Of a stretch of DNA of 64,000 nt, positions 16,095 to 24,958 are shown piece after piece; the stretch's first letter is position 1, and every line of letters starts with the position of its first letter. The stretch covers positions 28,546 to 92,545 of the forward strand of contig NZ_CABPSA010000014.1 in the NCBI RefSeq assembly GCF_902459615.1, written 5' to 3'. This DNA is from Pandoraea commovens (GTDB lineage Bacteria > Pseudomonadota > Gammaproteobacteria > Burkholderiales > Burkholderiaceae). The notes under the pieces are model-generated. The model was given only the letters and a program-made list of their open reading frames with translations. It was not told the DNA's origin and searched no databases. Made by a program: the position numbers and the translations under genes.

Positions 16095-18700
16095 GCGATT
16101 CCGTGTTGAAAATCGCGTCGAAGACCGACAGCGCCCGCGCAACGGCGACACCCCCGCGTTCGCGCAACGATCTGGCATTGGGTGGCGCAATCGCTGTCGC
16201 GCTTCTGTCGATGGCCGGTGCGGCGTGTGTGGTGAACGGCTATTTCGTGGTGGTGATCGCGGGCGTGGCGTTACTGGCTATCTGCGGTGTGGGCCTGAAC
16301 CTTCTGCTGGGTTTGACCGGGCAGGTGTCGTTCGGCCATGTCGGCTTCTATGCGATTGGCGCCTACGCCGTGGCGATTCTGACCACACAGGCAGGCTGGC
16401 CATTCTGGCCCGCGTGGCTGGCAGGTGGCGTCATCGCGGCATTCACCGGCGCGCTGCTGGCGTTACCGGCGCTGCGCGTGCGCGGGCCCGGACTCGCGAT
16501 GGTGACGATTGCGTTCGGGTTCATCGTCGAGCATGGCGCGGTGGAGTGGCGCACGTTGACCGGCGGCCAGAACGGACTGATGGGCGTGATGCCGCCGGGC
16601 GCATTCGGCATAGCGGGCAGCGAACGAGTGGTGGCCGTGGCCGCGCTGGCGGTGCTGGCGGTCGCACTCGTCGTCTACGTTCGCATTTCACGTGGCACCT
16701 GGGGCGCTGCCATGCGCGCGGTGCGCGACAGCGAGACGGCGGCCGCATCGATCGGTGTCGACCCGCTGGTTGTGAAGGCGGTGGCCTTTGCGTTTTCCGC
16801 CGCGCTCGCGGGACTTGCGGGCGGACTCTTTGCGCCGTTGCAAGGCATGGTGACACCGGGCATGTTTTCCTTCCTGCAATCGATTCTCTTCGTACTTGTC
16901 GTGATGATCGGCGGGGCGGGCACGATTGCGGGACCGCTCGTCGGGGCCGCGATCGTGGGCTTGTTACCGGAGTTTCTGGCGAGTCTGGAGAACATGCGCC
17001 TGCTTTGCTTCGGCGTGTTGCTGCTGGTCGTGCTGTGGGGCGCACCCAATGGCGTCATCGGGGTGCTCGGGCAATGGTGGATGTCGCGCAGACGTGTTGT
17101 GCCGGACGGCACGGACCTCGCGGCAACGTCGATGCTCGCCCTGCCGGTGCTTGAGGCATCGCAACGAAAGGAACTGACGGCGCAGGGACTGACGATGACC
17201 TTCGGGGGCGTCAAGGCCGTCGCCGATCTTTCGTTCACGTTGCCTGCGGGTCGGGTGACGAGCCTGATCGGGCCCAACGGCGCGGGCAAGTCGACCGTCC
17301 TCAATATGCTCTCGGGCTTTTACCGGCCGCTGTCCGGCACGCGTGCGCTCGGCGCTCACGCACTGGCGGCACGCGGTGCTTGCGACAGCGCGCGTCGCGG
17401 CGTGGCGCGCACGTATCAGACCTCGCAATTGTTCGGTGGCATGAGCGTGCTCGATAACGTCACGCTGGCACGCAGTGCCGGACGTCTCGGTGCACTGCTC
17501 GGCGGCGCCCGGATGCGAGGCGAGACACCGCGCCGGGAGGCCCTGGCATTGCTGCGTGCGTGTGGCTATCTGGGCGACGTCGAGCTGATGGCGGCGGATC
17601 TCGCGCACGTCGACCGGCGTCTGGTCGAAATCGCGCGAGCATTGGCAACGCGCCCGTCGGTGCTGCTGCTCGATGAACCTGCGGCCGGGCTCTCGACGCA
17701 GGACAAGGCGCAGTTGGGCAAGCTGTTGCGTCGCATTGCCGACAGCGGCGTCACCGTGGGACTCGTCGAGCACGATATGTCGCTGGTGATGGGCGTATCG
17801 GACGGCATCGTCGTGATTGATGCGGGGCGCTTCCTTGCGCAAGGCTCCCCCGCCGCGATTCGCCGTGACGAGCGGGTGCGTGAGGCGTATCTGGGGGCTT
17901 CGGTCCCCGACGCGACCGGCGCGACGACGGCCCCGACAGCGCGCGAAAAGGCAGTGACCCCGGAAATCCTCGGGGTCGGCAAATTGACGGCGGATTACGG
18001 CGCAGCGCCGGTATTGCACGACGTGTCGATTCAGGTGCGCGAAGGAGAACTCGTCGCCCTGCTCGGTGCCAACGGCGCGGGCAAGTCGACGCTCATGCGC
18101 GCACTCGCGGGACTGCACCGTCCGGTCAAGGGCGGCATCACCTTCAATGGACGCGATCTGTCACGTCTGGACGCCGCGCAGATCGCGGCGCTCGGCGTGG
18201 TGCTCGTGCCGGAGGGGCGGCAGGTGTTCCCGGAGTTGTCGGTCCTCGACAACCTGCGTCTCGGCGCTTTCCCGTGCGGACGTCTGCCCAAAGCGACGCT
18301 CGATGCACGCATCGCACAGATGTTTGCACGCTACCCGCGACTGCAAGAGCGCCAGCATCAACGCGCGGGCTTGCTCTCCGGCGGCGAGCAGCAAATGCTG
18401 GCGATTGCGCGAGCGCTAATGTCGTCGCCGCGCGTGTTGTTGCTCGACGAGCCTTCGCTCGGTCTGGCCCCTAAGGTGATTGCGTCGTTGTTTGCGTCGC
18501 TCGATGCGCTGCGTCGCGAATCGCTCTCGATGCTGCTCGTCGACCAGATGGCCGCCATGGCGCTGTCGATTGCCGACCGTGGCTATGTTCTTGAAGAGGG
18601 ACGTGTGACGGTCAGCGCAGCGGCGAGCGAACTGGCAGGCGACGCACGGCTGGCCGCGGCGTATCTCGGGGGTGAGCATGACGCAGGGGCGGCAGCATGA
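16091..18700 (+). CDS. LivM-LivG-LivF fusion: ABC permease with two ATPase domains
   Basis: 869 residues carrying three subunits normally made separately. Residues about 27-345 are a LivM permease (NLLLGLTGQVSFGHVGFYAIGAYA). Residues about 360-605 are a LivG-like ATPase with Walker A GPNGAGKST near 394 and Walker B VLLLDEP. Residues about 625-860 are a LivF-like ATPase with Walker A GANGAGKST near 659, signature LSGGEQQM and LLLDEPSLGL. The first ATPase has LAHVD where the LSGGQ-type signature is expected, so one ATP site may be degenerate. Permease-LivG fusions are known; addition of LivF in the same chain is uncommon in my knowledge. No frameshift or stop separates the parts. Confidence 0.93.
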   Translation: MSDSVLKIASKTDSARATATPPRSRNDLALGGAIAVALLSMAGAACVVNGYFVVVIAGVALLAICGVGLNLLLGLTGQVSFGHVGFYAIGAYAVAILTTQAGWPFWPAWLAGGVIAAFTGALLALPALRVRGPGLAMVTIAFGFIVEHGAVEWRTLTGGQNGLMGVMPPGAFGIAGSERVVAVAALAVLAVALVVYVRISRGTWGAAMRAVRDSETAAASIGVDPLVVKAVAFAFSAALAGLAGGLFAPLQGMVTPGMFSFLQSILFVLVVMIGGAGTIAGPLVGAAIVGLLPEFLASLENMRLLCFGVLLLVVLWGAPNGVIGVLGQWWMSRRRVVPDGTDLAATSMLALPVLEASQRKELTAQGLTMTFGGVKAVADLSFTLPAGRVTSLIGPNGAGKSTVLNMLSGFYRPLSGTRALGAHALAARGACDSARRGVARTYQTSQLFGGMSVLDNVTLARSAGRLGALLGGARMRGETPRREALALLRACGYLGDVELMAADLAHVDRRLVEIARALATRPSVLLLDEPAAGLSTQDKAQLGKLLRRIADSGVTVGLVEHDMSLVMGVSDGIVVIDAGRFLAQGSPAAIRRDERVREAYLGASVPDATGATTAPTAREKAVTPEILGVGKLTADYGAAPVLHDVSIQVREGELVALLGANGAGKSTLMRALAGLHRPVKGGITFNGRDLSRLDAAQIAALGVVLVPEGRQVFPELSVLDNLRLGAFPCGRLPKATLDARIAQMFARYPRLQERQHQRAGLLSGGEQQMLAIARALMSSPRVLLLDEPSLGLAPKVIASLFASLDALRRESLSMLLVDQMAAMALSIADRGYVLEEGRVTVSAAASELAGDARLAAAYLGGEHDAGAAA

Positions 18701-20337
18701 TGCGTGACATGACGGTTTGCGAGTCGCCCCGCGCCGCGAGTGGGTGTCGTGGACTGGTGACCAGCCCGCACACGCTGGCGAGTGCTGCGGGCCGCGACGT
18801 GTTGCAACAGGGCGGCAACGCCATCGAAGCGGGCATCGCCATTGCCGCGATGCTGTGCGTGACGATGCCTCATTTCACCGGCCTCGGCGGAGACGGTTTC
18901 TGGCTTGTCGCCGACGGGACGTCCGAGGGCGGCACAGCGCCACTTGCCATCTCCGGCATCGGACAGGCGGCGCGGGATCTGCCGTCACGATGGCTCGGCG
19001 GCGAGGCCATTCCCTTGCGCGGGCCAAGCGCCGCATTGACCTCGGCGGCGACGGTGGCGGCATGGGAAGCGGCGTTCCGCATCAGCCGCGACACGTGGGG
19101 CGGTCGATTGTCGTGGGCATCGTTGCTCGCACCGGCGATCGCGGCTGCCGACGCGGGATTCCCGACGAGTCGTTCTCAGGATTTCTGGTACACGTATCGC
19201 GCCGACGAGATGCACGATGCGTCAACGTGGCGCGGCTTCGCACAAGCATTTCTGTCCGGCGGTCGCGCCCCGGCGGCAGGCGAGACATTTCGTCAACCGG
19301 CATTGGCGGCGACACTGCGTCAGCTGGCAGATGGCGGACCGCGCGAATTCTATGAGGGCGAGCTGGCAACCCGCATGGCGCACGGCTTGCAGGCGGCAGG
19401 CGCTCCACTCACGCGCGAGGATCTTGCCGCCACACGTGTGCATGTGTCGCCTGCGCTGACGATGCCGTATGCAGACGGCGTGCTCGCGACGATGCCGCCG
19501 CCCACACAGGGCGTCACGACGCTCCAGATCATGGGCATTCTCGAGCGCGTCGGACTGAAAGACTGCGAGCATGGCAGCGCGACGTATTACCACCGGCTAG
19601 TCGAAGCCGTGAAGCAGGCGTTCCTTGATCGCGACCGATACGTCGCGGATCCGGAGTTCGTCGACGTTCCCCTCGCGGCGATGCTGTCGGACGACCAACT
19701 TCGGGCCGCCGCCTCGAGAATCGAAGATCGTACGGCGCTCGAATGGCCCCATCGGTTTCGTGAGGGCGATACGGTGTATTTCGCCGCGACCGACGCGGCA
19801 GGACGGGCCGTGAGCGTTCTGCAAACGATCTATTTCGACTGGGGAAGCGGTGTCATGGCGGGCGATACCGGCGTGCTTTGGCACAACCGGGGCGCGGCGT
19901 TTCGTCCCGCCGCAAGCGCGCATCCGAACGCACTCATGCCGGGCAAGCGGCCGTTCCACACGCTCAATCCGGGCATGTATCTAAAGGGCGGGCGCGCACG
20001 GTTGTTGTACGGCACTCAGGGGGCCGACGGACAACCGCAAACGCTGAGTGCATTGCTGACCCGACTGATCGACTTCGGGATGTCCCCGCAAGAAGCACTA
20101 TCCCATCCGCGCTTTCTGCTTGGCCGCACGTTCTCCGACAGCCGGGACAATCTCAAGCTCGAGCGCGATGCCGGGCAAGCGGTATTCGACAGCCTCAGCG
20201 AGCGCGGACATTCGGTGGTGCCCTTACCTGCCCACAGCCCGCTAGCCGGACAGGCAGGCGTCATCGCGATTGCGGAGGACGGCGTGGCAACCGGCGCACA
20301 TGACCCTCGCAGCGATGGAGCGGCGTTGGCGGTTTAG
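18697..20337 (+). CDS. Gamma-glutamyltransferase family hydrolase
   Basis: 546 residues. GGT enzymes self-cleave before a catalytic Thr; the expected motif is present as GDTVYFAATDAAG with Thr359 as predicted nucleophile, followed by the GSGVMAGDTGVLWHNR segment. The N-terminal LVTSPHTLASAAGRDVLQQGGNAIEA is also typical. There is no signal peptide, so it should act in the cytoplasm, hydrolysing a gamma-glutamyl or related amide after import. The start overlaps the stop of the ABC fusion by 4 bases, which links it to the transporter's substrate. It could equally be an acylase-like member. Confidence 0.88.
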   Translation: MMRDMTVCESPRAASGCRGLVTSPHTLASAAGRDVLQQGGNAIEAGIAIAAMLCVTMPHFTGLGGDGFWLVADGTSEGGTAPLAISGIGQAARDLPSRWLGGEAIPLRGPSAALTSAATVAAWEAAFRISRDTWGGRLSWASLLAPAIAAADAGFPTSRSQDFWYTYRADEMHDASTWRGFAQAFLSGGRAPAAGETFRQPALAATLRQLADGGPREFYEGELATRMAHGLQAAGAPLTREDLAATRVHVSPALTMPYADGVLATMPPPTQGVTTLQIMGILERVGLKDCEHGSATYYHRLVEAVKQAFLDRDRYVADPEFVDVPLAAMLSDDQLRAAASRIEDRTALEWPHRFREGDTVYFAATDAAGRAVSVLQTIYFDWGSGVMAGDTGVLWHNRGAAFRPAASAHPNALMPGKRPFHTLNPGMYLKGGRARLLYGTQGADGQPQTLSALLTRLIDFGMSPQEALSHPRFLLGRTFSDSRDNLKLERDAGQAVFDSLSERGHSVVPLPAHSPLAGQAGVIAIAEDGVATGAHDPRSDGAALAV

Positions 20338-20867
20338 GGCCAATCGACAGACGTCATCATCCATCGGAAGTCGCAATGAATCTGCAAGCTCTCCGTTGCA
20401 TTGCGGTGGATCTGAAATCCGTATTGCTTTAGCAAAGTGAGGATGCAGCTCAGGGATGATGCGTGCCGCCGGACCCGGCGCTGCTGCCAGCTTGAAGGGG
20501 TGAAGACGCCAAGCGGCAGCATGCGGATGCGGCGTCCGTTTACGCAGAACGAGACGTCGACATGTGTGCCATCGACGTCGTGGCCGTTGCTGCCGAAAAT
20601 GTCGGTGATCTCGTGTTGGCGATTTGGGTACAGCCGACGGAACACGCCAATGCCGAACTTGCGGAACTGCCTCCTCGCGAAGCCGAGTTGGGACGCGTGG
20701 GCCTCATATCCTCTAGTGAGGATCAGCGTGATTTCTTCGGGCAGTTGCGTCTGAATATCCTGAAGGGCTTTCAGAACAGCCTCATCCACACGAACGTAGC
20801 GCGCGGGCCATCGGGGGCTAACTCGCAGTCCGCCGTGGGAGCCGCGTGTCAAAGTTGTCAGAGGCAT
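20334..20867 (-). CDS. Hypothetical protein, possible peptidase M15-like
   Basis: 177 residues with no signal peptide. The fold is suggested by weak VanX/VanY-like hallmarks: EITLILTRGYE, then His96 and Asp104 in NGHDVDGTHVDVS, then GFQIHRNATESLQIHCDF near the end, where M15 enzymes have an ExxH. Spacings deviate from the family, so activity is uncertain. The gene overlaps the GGT stop by 4 bases tail to tail. Its last codons (FRWMMTSVDW) resemble those of the downstream-ending FGE gene at protein and DNA level, an unexplained similarity. Confidence 0.5.
   Translation of the reverse strand: MPLTTLTRGSHGGLRVSPRWPARYVRVDEAVLKALQDIQTQLPEEITLILTRGYEAHASQLGFARRQFRKFGIGVFRRLYPNRQHEITDIFGSNGHDVDGTHVDVSFCVNGRRIRMLPLGVFTPSSWQQRRVRRHASSLSCILTLLKQYGFQIHRNATESLQIHCDFRWMMTSVDWP
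20340..20378. repeat. Copy A of shared gene-end sequence
   Basis: CCAATCGACAGACGTCAT and following bases match 20957-20993 with one mismatch over the first 18 bases and scattered mismatches after. Both copies form the 3' end of a minus-strand gene in the same reading frame. Confidence 0.6.
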
Positions 20868-20917
20868 GCAGGGACTTTCGTGTGCGTCAGGTTGGACTGC
20901 TACGGAAGTCGAGCAGT

Positions 20918-22096
20918 TTAATCGACGTCTGGTCCCTTGCGTCCGGCTTTACCCGCCCAATCGGCAGACGTCATGACCAGCCGGAAGCCAATGTGCGACA
21001 TCGGATTCGCGGGGTCCGTGCCGCGTCTCGCGCTGGTGCGGTAACCGCTGCAATAGGTGTCGCTGCACAGGAACGAGCCACCGCGCGTGACGCGCTTCGG
21101 CGCATCGACCGGTGTCGCGCCGTCGTCGGGATCGAAGCTTGACGTCGGGCCAGACGGATCGACGGTTCGGCCGCGACGTTTGGCCTGCGTCGCGAATTCG
21201 TCAGCGCGGTACCAATCGGCCACCCACTGCCAGACGTTGCCCGCCATGTCGTAGAGGCCGTAGCCGTTCGGCGAGAACTGTCCTACGGGAGTCGTTCCGA
21301 TCTGAATCTTCGACGAGTCGACGACGGGGAACGGACGCGCGTTGTCGTCCCACACGTTCGCCATGGATTTGCCGTCGGGACGTTTCGTATCTCCCCATGC
21401 GTAGTCCGCTTGTGTCAGTCCACCGCGTGCCGCCACCTCCCATTGCGCTTCGGTCGGCAAGCGCTTGCCGACCCATGTCGCATAGGCCAAGGCGTCGTCA
21501 TACGACACCTGCACCACCGGGTGATTTTCTTTGCCCGTCAGATCGCTGCCCGGCCCTTGCGGATGACGCCAGTTCGCCCCGGGCACGAATCGCCACCACG
21601 CCGAATAGTCCCGCAGTGACACCATCGCTTCGGTGCCGACGAAGACCATCGCACCGGGCACGAGAGCTTCCGGCCGGGGCGCAGGCGTTCCCGGTGGCAG
21701 CTGCACACGCAAGTCTTCCCAGCGCGGTGGGCGCTCGGCTGTGGTGACGTAGCCCGTAGCGTCGACAAATCGCGCGAACTCTGCGTTCGTGACGTCGTGA
21801 ACATCCATCCAGAATCCACTCGTCGTCACATCAAATGCAGGGCGTTCGTTGTGCTGCGCAAGACGGCTGTCGGTGCCCATGAGGAACGTCTGCCCCGGAA
21901 TCCACGCCATCTTCTCGGGACCGCGCTTGCCGTCGCCAACGAGCGGCAACGTCAGAGGCGCGGGCGGAATGTTCGACTGGCTTCGCTGAACCAGCGCCGA
22001 CGCGTGTCGCGACGACGCCATCCACCCGATCGATACGCCCAGCAAGATAATCGCGAGCGCCCATGCGAGGTGATCGTGACGCGTCCCCTTACTCAT
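20918..22096 (-). CDS. Formylglycine-generating enzyme (SUMF1 family), membrane-anchored
   Basis: 392 residues. Residues 10-27 are a single N-terminal transmembrane helix (AWALAIILLGVSIGWMAS), placing the enzyme domain in the periplasm. The SUMF1 domain follows (IPGQTFLMGTDS, GFWMDVHDVTNAEFARFV, RLPTEAQWEVAARGG, GLYDMAGNVWQWVADW) and carries the paired active-site cysteines Cys344 and Cys349 in GGSFLCSDTYCSGYR, as in oxygen-dependent FGEs. It converts a sulfatase Cys to formylglycine. It overlaps the sulfatase gene by 4 bases, so the sulfatase at 22093 is its likely client. Its last codons resemble the end of the next gene (20957-20993). Confidence 0.9.
   Translation of the reverse strand: MSKGTRHDHLAWALAIILLGVSIGWMASSRHASALVQRSQSNIPPAPLTLPLVGDGKRGPEKMAWIPGQTFLMGTDSRLAQHNERPAFDVTTSGFWMDVHDVTNAEFARFVDATGYVTTAERPPRWEDLRVQLPPGTPAPRPEALVPGAMVFVGTEAMVSLRDYSAWWRFVPGANWRHPQGPGSDLTGKENHPVVQVSYDDALAYATWVGKRLPTEAQWEVAARGGLTQADYAWGDTKRPDGKSMANVWDDNARPFPVVDSSKIQIGTTPVGQFSPNGYGLYDMAGNVWQWVADWYRADEFATQAKRRGRTVDPSGPTSSFDPDDGATPVDAPKRVTRGGSFLCSDTYCSGYRTSARRGTDPANPMSHIGFRLVMTSADWAGKAGRKGPDVD
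20957..20993. repeat. Copy B of shared gene-end sequence
   Basis: CCAATCGGCAGACGTCAT and following bases are the partner of copy A at 20340-20378. It encodes FRLVMTSADW near the C terminus of the FGE. Confidence 0.6.
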
Positions 22097-23793
22097 TCGG
22101 TCGCGCCCGGTGCCAGCACCACACCGACACGTTTGGCGTAGTCCACCCAGCCCTGCTTCAGACGCGCCACAATGTCGGGGTGATCGACTGAGAGGTCCGT
22201 CGTCTCGCCACGGTCACGGGTCATGTCGTATAGCTTCCAGTCGGGCGGTTCTGCGACCGGCTGCGGACCACGCTTCATGTGCACCGACAGCAACTTCCAT
22301 CGGTCGTCGCGAACATAGCGGTTCCCGCCGAACTCGGCGCCGAGCAGACTGCCGTTGGGGAGATGGCGCTGCGTCTTTCCGGTGAGAAGCGGAAGCAACG
22401 ACGTGCCCGTCATCGGATTGACGGATTCGCCGCGATAGCGGTCGCCCGGGTTCGGCAGCCCGGCCAACTGGAGGAAGGTCGGAGCGAGATCGAGGACGGT
22501 TGTCAGTTGTGTCGCCGTCGCCTGAGCGCTCGATTGTTTCGGCATCCGTACGATAGCGGGTACGCTCACGCCGCCCTCCGACGGGTATCCCTTGAACAAC
22601 CGGAAAGGCGTCGCGCTCACTTCCGCCCAGCGGGTGCCGAGAGCTATGTTGGAGCGGCGACGGCCGAGATTTTCATAGCTGTTGTCGTTGTTCGGCCCGT
22701 CCGGGTAGAACATATCGACCTTCTCGCCTGACGGGCCGTTGTCGGAGGCGAAGAAAATGAACGTGTTGTCGTACGCGCCGACCGACTTCAGATGATCGAC
22801 GAGGCGGCCGATGTTGGCGTCCAGTGTTTCGACCATCGCCGCATAGACTTCCATCTTGCGGGCTTCGGTCTTCTTTTGCTCCGGCGAGAGTTGATCCCAG
22901 CGAGGATTCATGGGCGACGCAGGCAGTAACGTGGCCGGACGGAAATCCGGTGGCAGCAATCCCAGCTGCCTTTGGCGTGCAATTCGCTCGTTACGAATCG
23001 CGTCGTAACCGGCGTCGTAGCGACCACGATAGTTGTCGATGCGGTCGTCCGGTGCCTGCAAGGGCCAATGCGGGGCCGTGTAGGCCGCGTACGCAAAGAA
23101 GGGTTTTCCGTCGCCGAGATTCCGGTCGATGTAGCCGATCAGTTTGTCGGTATAGCCCACGCTCGAATAGAAGTTTGGCGGCAGCGTCACCATCTTGCCG
23201 TTCTCGCGATACGACGCCCGGTCGGCAGAGGTGACTGCACCCGGGGCCGGAGCGAAGTGCGCCGCGCCCCCTTGAAGCAACACGAACGACGATTCGAAAC
23301 CGCGCGCCTGCGGGCTTTGCCCCGGCGTGAGACCGAGGTGCCACTTGCCGACCATGTAGGTGTGATAGCCGCCATCGCGCAGCAGACTCGCAATCGAGAA
23401 CGAGCGTTCGTTGAGATATCCCTCGTATCCGGGATGCCCGACCTGATAGATCTGCAGCGTCTCGGCCATCGTGCCCAGACCCGACTGATGGTGATCGGCC
23501 CCGGAGAGCAACATCGCGCGGGTGGGCGAGCAACTCGGCGCGACGTGGAAGTTCGTGAGGATGCGTCCGGACGCGATCAGCGCGTCGAGATTCGGCGTGC
23601 GAATCTCGCTGCCGAACGCGCCGATGTCCGAGTAGCCGAGGTCGTCCGCAAGAATCACGAGGATGTTCGGCTTCTCGGACGGGGCCGCTGCCACGGGTGC
23701 GGATGCACTGGCTACCAGTGCCGCCAGTGCGCAGAGGCACGTAGTGAGCTTGCGTCGCATCTGCGCGCGCAGGTGTGTTCGTCGATGGTTCAT
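22093..23793 (-). CDS. Cys-type arylsulfatase, exported
   Basis: 566 residues. Residues 15-37 are a Sec signal peptide (LTTCLCALAALVASASAPVAAA). The mature start KPNILVILADDLGYSDIG supplies metal ligands Asp50 and Asp51. The modification motif is Cys88 in PSCSPTRAMLLSG (C-x-P-x-R), the residue converted to formylglycine. It hydrolyses sulfate esters in the periplasm; the substrate is unknown, and an aryl or alkyl sulfate is plausible. It is in an operon with the porin upstream (12 bp) and the FGE downstream (4-bp overlap). Confidence 0.92.
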   Translation of the reverse strand: MNHRRTHLRAQMRRKLTTCLCALAALVASASAPVAAAPSEKPNILVILADDLGYSDIGAFGSEIRTPNLDALIASGRILTNFHVAPSCSPTRAMLLSGADHHQSGLGTMAETLQIYQVGHPGYEGYLNERSFSIASLLRDGGYHTYMVGKWHLGLTPGQSPQARGFESSFVLLQGGAAHFAPAPGAVTSADRASYRENGKMVTLPPNFYSSVGYTDKLIGYIDRNLGDGKPFFAYAAYTAPHWPLQAPDDRIDNYRGRYDAGYDAIRNERIARQRQLGLLPPDFRPATLLPASPMNPRWDQLSPEQKKTEARKMEVYAAMVETLDANIGRLVDHLKSVGAYDNTFIFFASDNGPSGEKVDMFYPDGPNNDNSYENLGRRRSNIALGTRWAEVSATPFRLFKGYPSEGGVSVPAIVRMPKQSSAQATATQLTTVLDLAPTFLQLAGLPNPGDRYRGESVNPMTGTSLLPLLTGKTQRHLPNGSLLGAEFGGNRYVRDDRWKLLSVHMKRGPQPVAEPPDWKLYDMTRDRGETTDLSVDHPDIVARLKQGWVDYAKRVGVVLAPGATE

Positions 23794-23805
23794 GAGCGGC
23801 TCCTG

Positions 23806-24834
23806 TCAGAACGCATGACTGATACCCAACGCCACAGCGCTGGTGTTCTCGCCGGGCATCGGGACCATGTCGAACGCCAGCGCGTAACGGCTATTGCCCC
23901 GGTTGTTAATGCGCGCGTAACTCGCATAGAGGCGCGTGCGTTTGGACAGGCTGTGTTCGATGCCGACGTACAGGCCTGTCGCGTCGCCGTTCGAACTACC
24001 GGCTTCGTTGCGATTGACGAGCGAGACGACCAGCTCGTTTGCAGGGGTGATCGAGTAGCGGCCGCCGATCTGCCAGTCGAAGCCTTGCTGCGATGGCTTG
24101 CCGGACGTGTACACGCCGGAATAGCGATGCAGTGCCGCAGTGATCTTGTATTGCCCCCGAATCCAGTATTCACCGACGAGCCAGACGTCCTGCATGCCTT
24201 CACCGGGACGCGCGTTGTTGAAGTTGTCGTAGACGACGGACGCGAACCACGGGCCGGTCGAATAGCGCAGGCCCGTACTCGTCCCCTGCCCGCTCTTGGG
24301 GCGCTCGCCCGGCTGGAGGTTCTCCCCTTGCTTGCCGAGCGACAGCGACGAGATCACCTGAAAGCCCTGCCACTTCGGCGACTCGTACTTGACGGTGTTG
24401 TTCTCCAGCCAGCGCTCGTAGGAAGCGATGACGTTAGTGATGACGCTGTAGTTGCCGGTGTACGTGGGATCGATGCGTCCGTAAGTGGTGGCAGACGTCA
24501 CTCGCATGCGGCCGAGCAGGAATCGACCGAACTCGCCTTTGAGGGCGACGTAGGCATCGCGCGCGGGTGGCACGGGCGTCGTGCCGTTGTTCACGCGCAA
24601 GCGCCATTCCAGAACGGCCTGCGCTTCGAGGGTGTCGGTGATCTTTTCGACGTCGCGAAAGACGAAGCGCGACGTCTGAAGTCCGCCGCTCTGAAGCCGT
24701 TGCGTCGTGGTGTTTTGCGCCCGGATCGACTCGACGTAGCTGTCGACGAAGCCGGACAAAGTCGGGCCGGTTTGCGCCCAGGATGCTCCCGCACACTGCG
24801 CTAACGCGAGTGCGGTGCAGGCCTTCTTGTACAT
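23806..24834 (-). CDS. Gram-negative general porin
   Basis: 342 residues with a 20-residue signal peptide ending ASWA, then strand-rich sequence opening TGPTLSGFVDSYVES and closing with the C-terminal Phe needed for outer-membrane assembly (VALGISHAF). It is typical of beta-proteobacterial OmpC-like porins. As first gene before the sulfatase and FGE it probably brings the sulfated substrate into the periplasm. Confidence 0.88.
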   Translation of the reverse strand: MYKKACTALALAQCAGASWAQTGPTLSGFVDSYVESIRAQNTTTQRLQSGGLQTSRFVFRDVEKITDTLEAQAVLEWRLRVNNGTTPVPPARDAYVALKGEFGRFLLGRMRVTSATTYGRIDPTYTGNYSVITNVIASYERWLENNTVKYESPKWQGFQVISSLSLGKQGENLQPGERPKSGQGTSTGLRYSTGPWFASVVYDNFNNARPGEGMQDVWLVGEYWIRGQYKITAALHRYSGVYTSGKPSQQGFDWQIGGRYSITPANELVVSLVNRNEAGSSNGDATGLYVGIEHSLSKRTRLYASYARINNRGNSRYALAFDMVPMPGENTSAVALGISHAF

Positions 24835-24958
24835 GTCTCCTCCTGTGCGCCGGACGACGCGCCACGAGTCATGGCGGAGCGTTGCAGGCGCAGTGGCCCG
24901 GTGACGCCGTGACGTCCCGGTGCTCGATATGGGGGTGTTCCGATGGCGGGATCTGGCC

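Noticed and set aside
16091-18700. Assembly error fusing three ABC genes
   Set aside because: The frame is continuous with sensible linkers and no internal homopolymer; it is treated as real but listed for checking.
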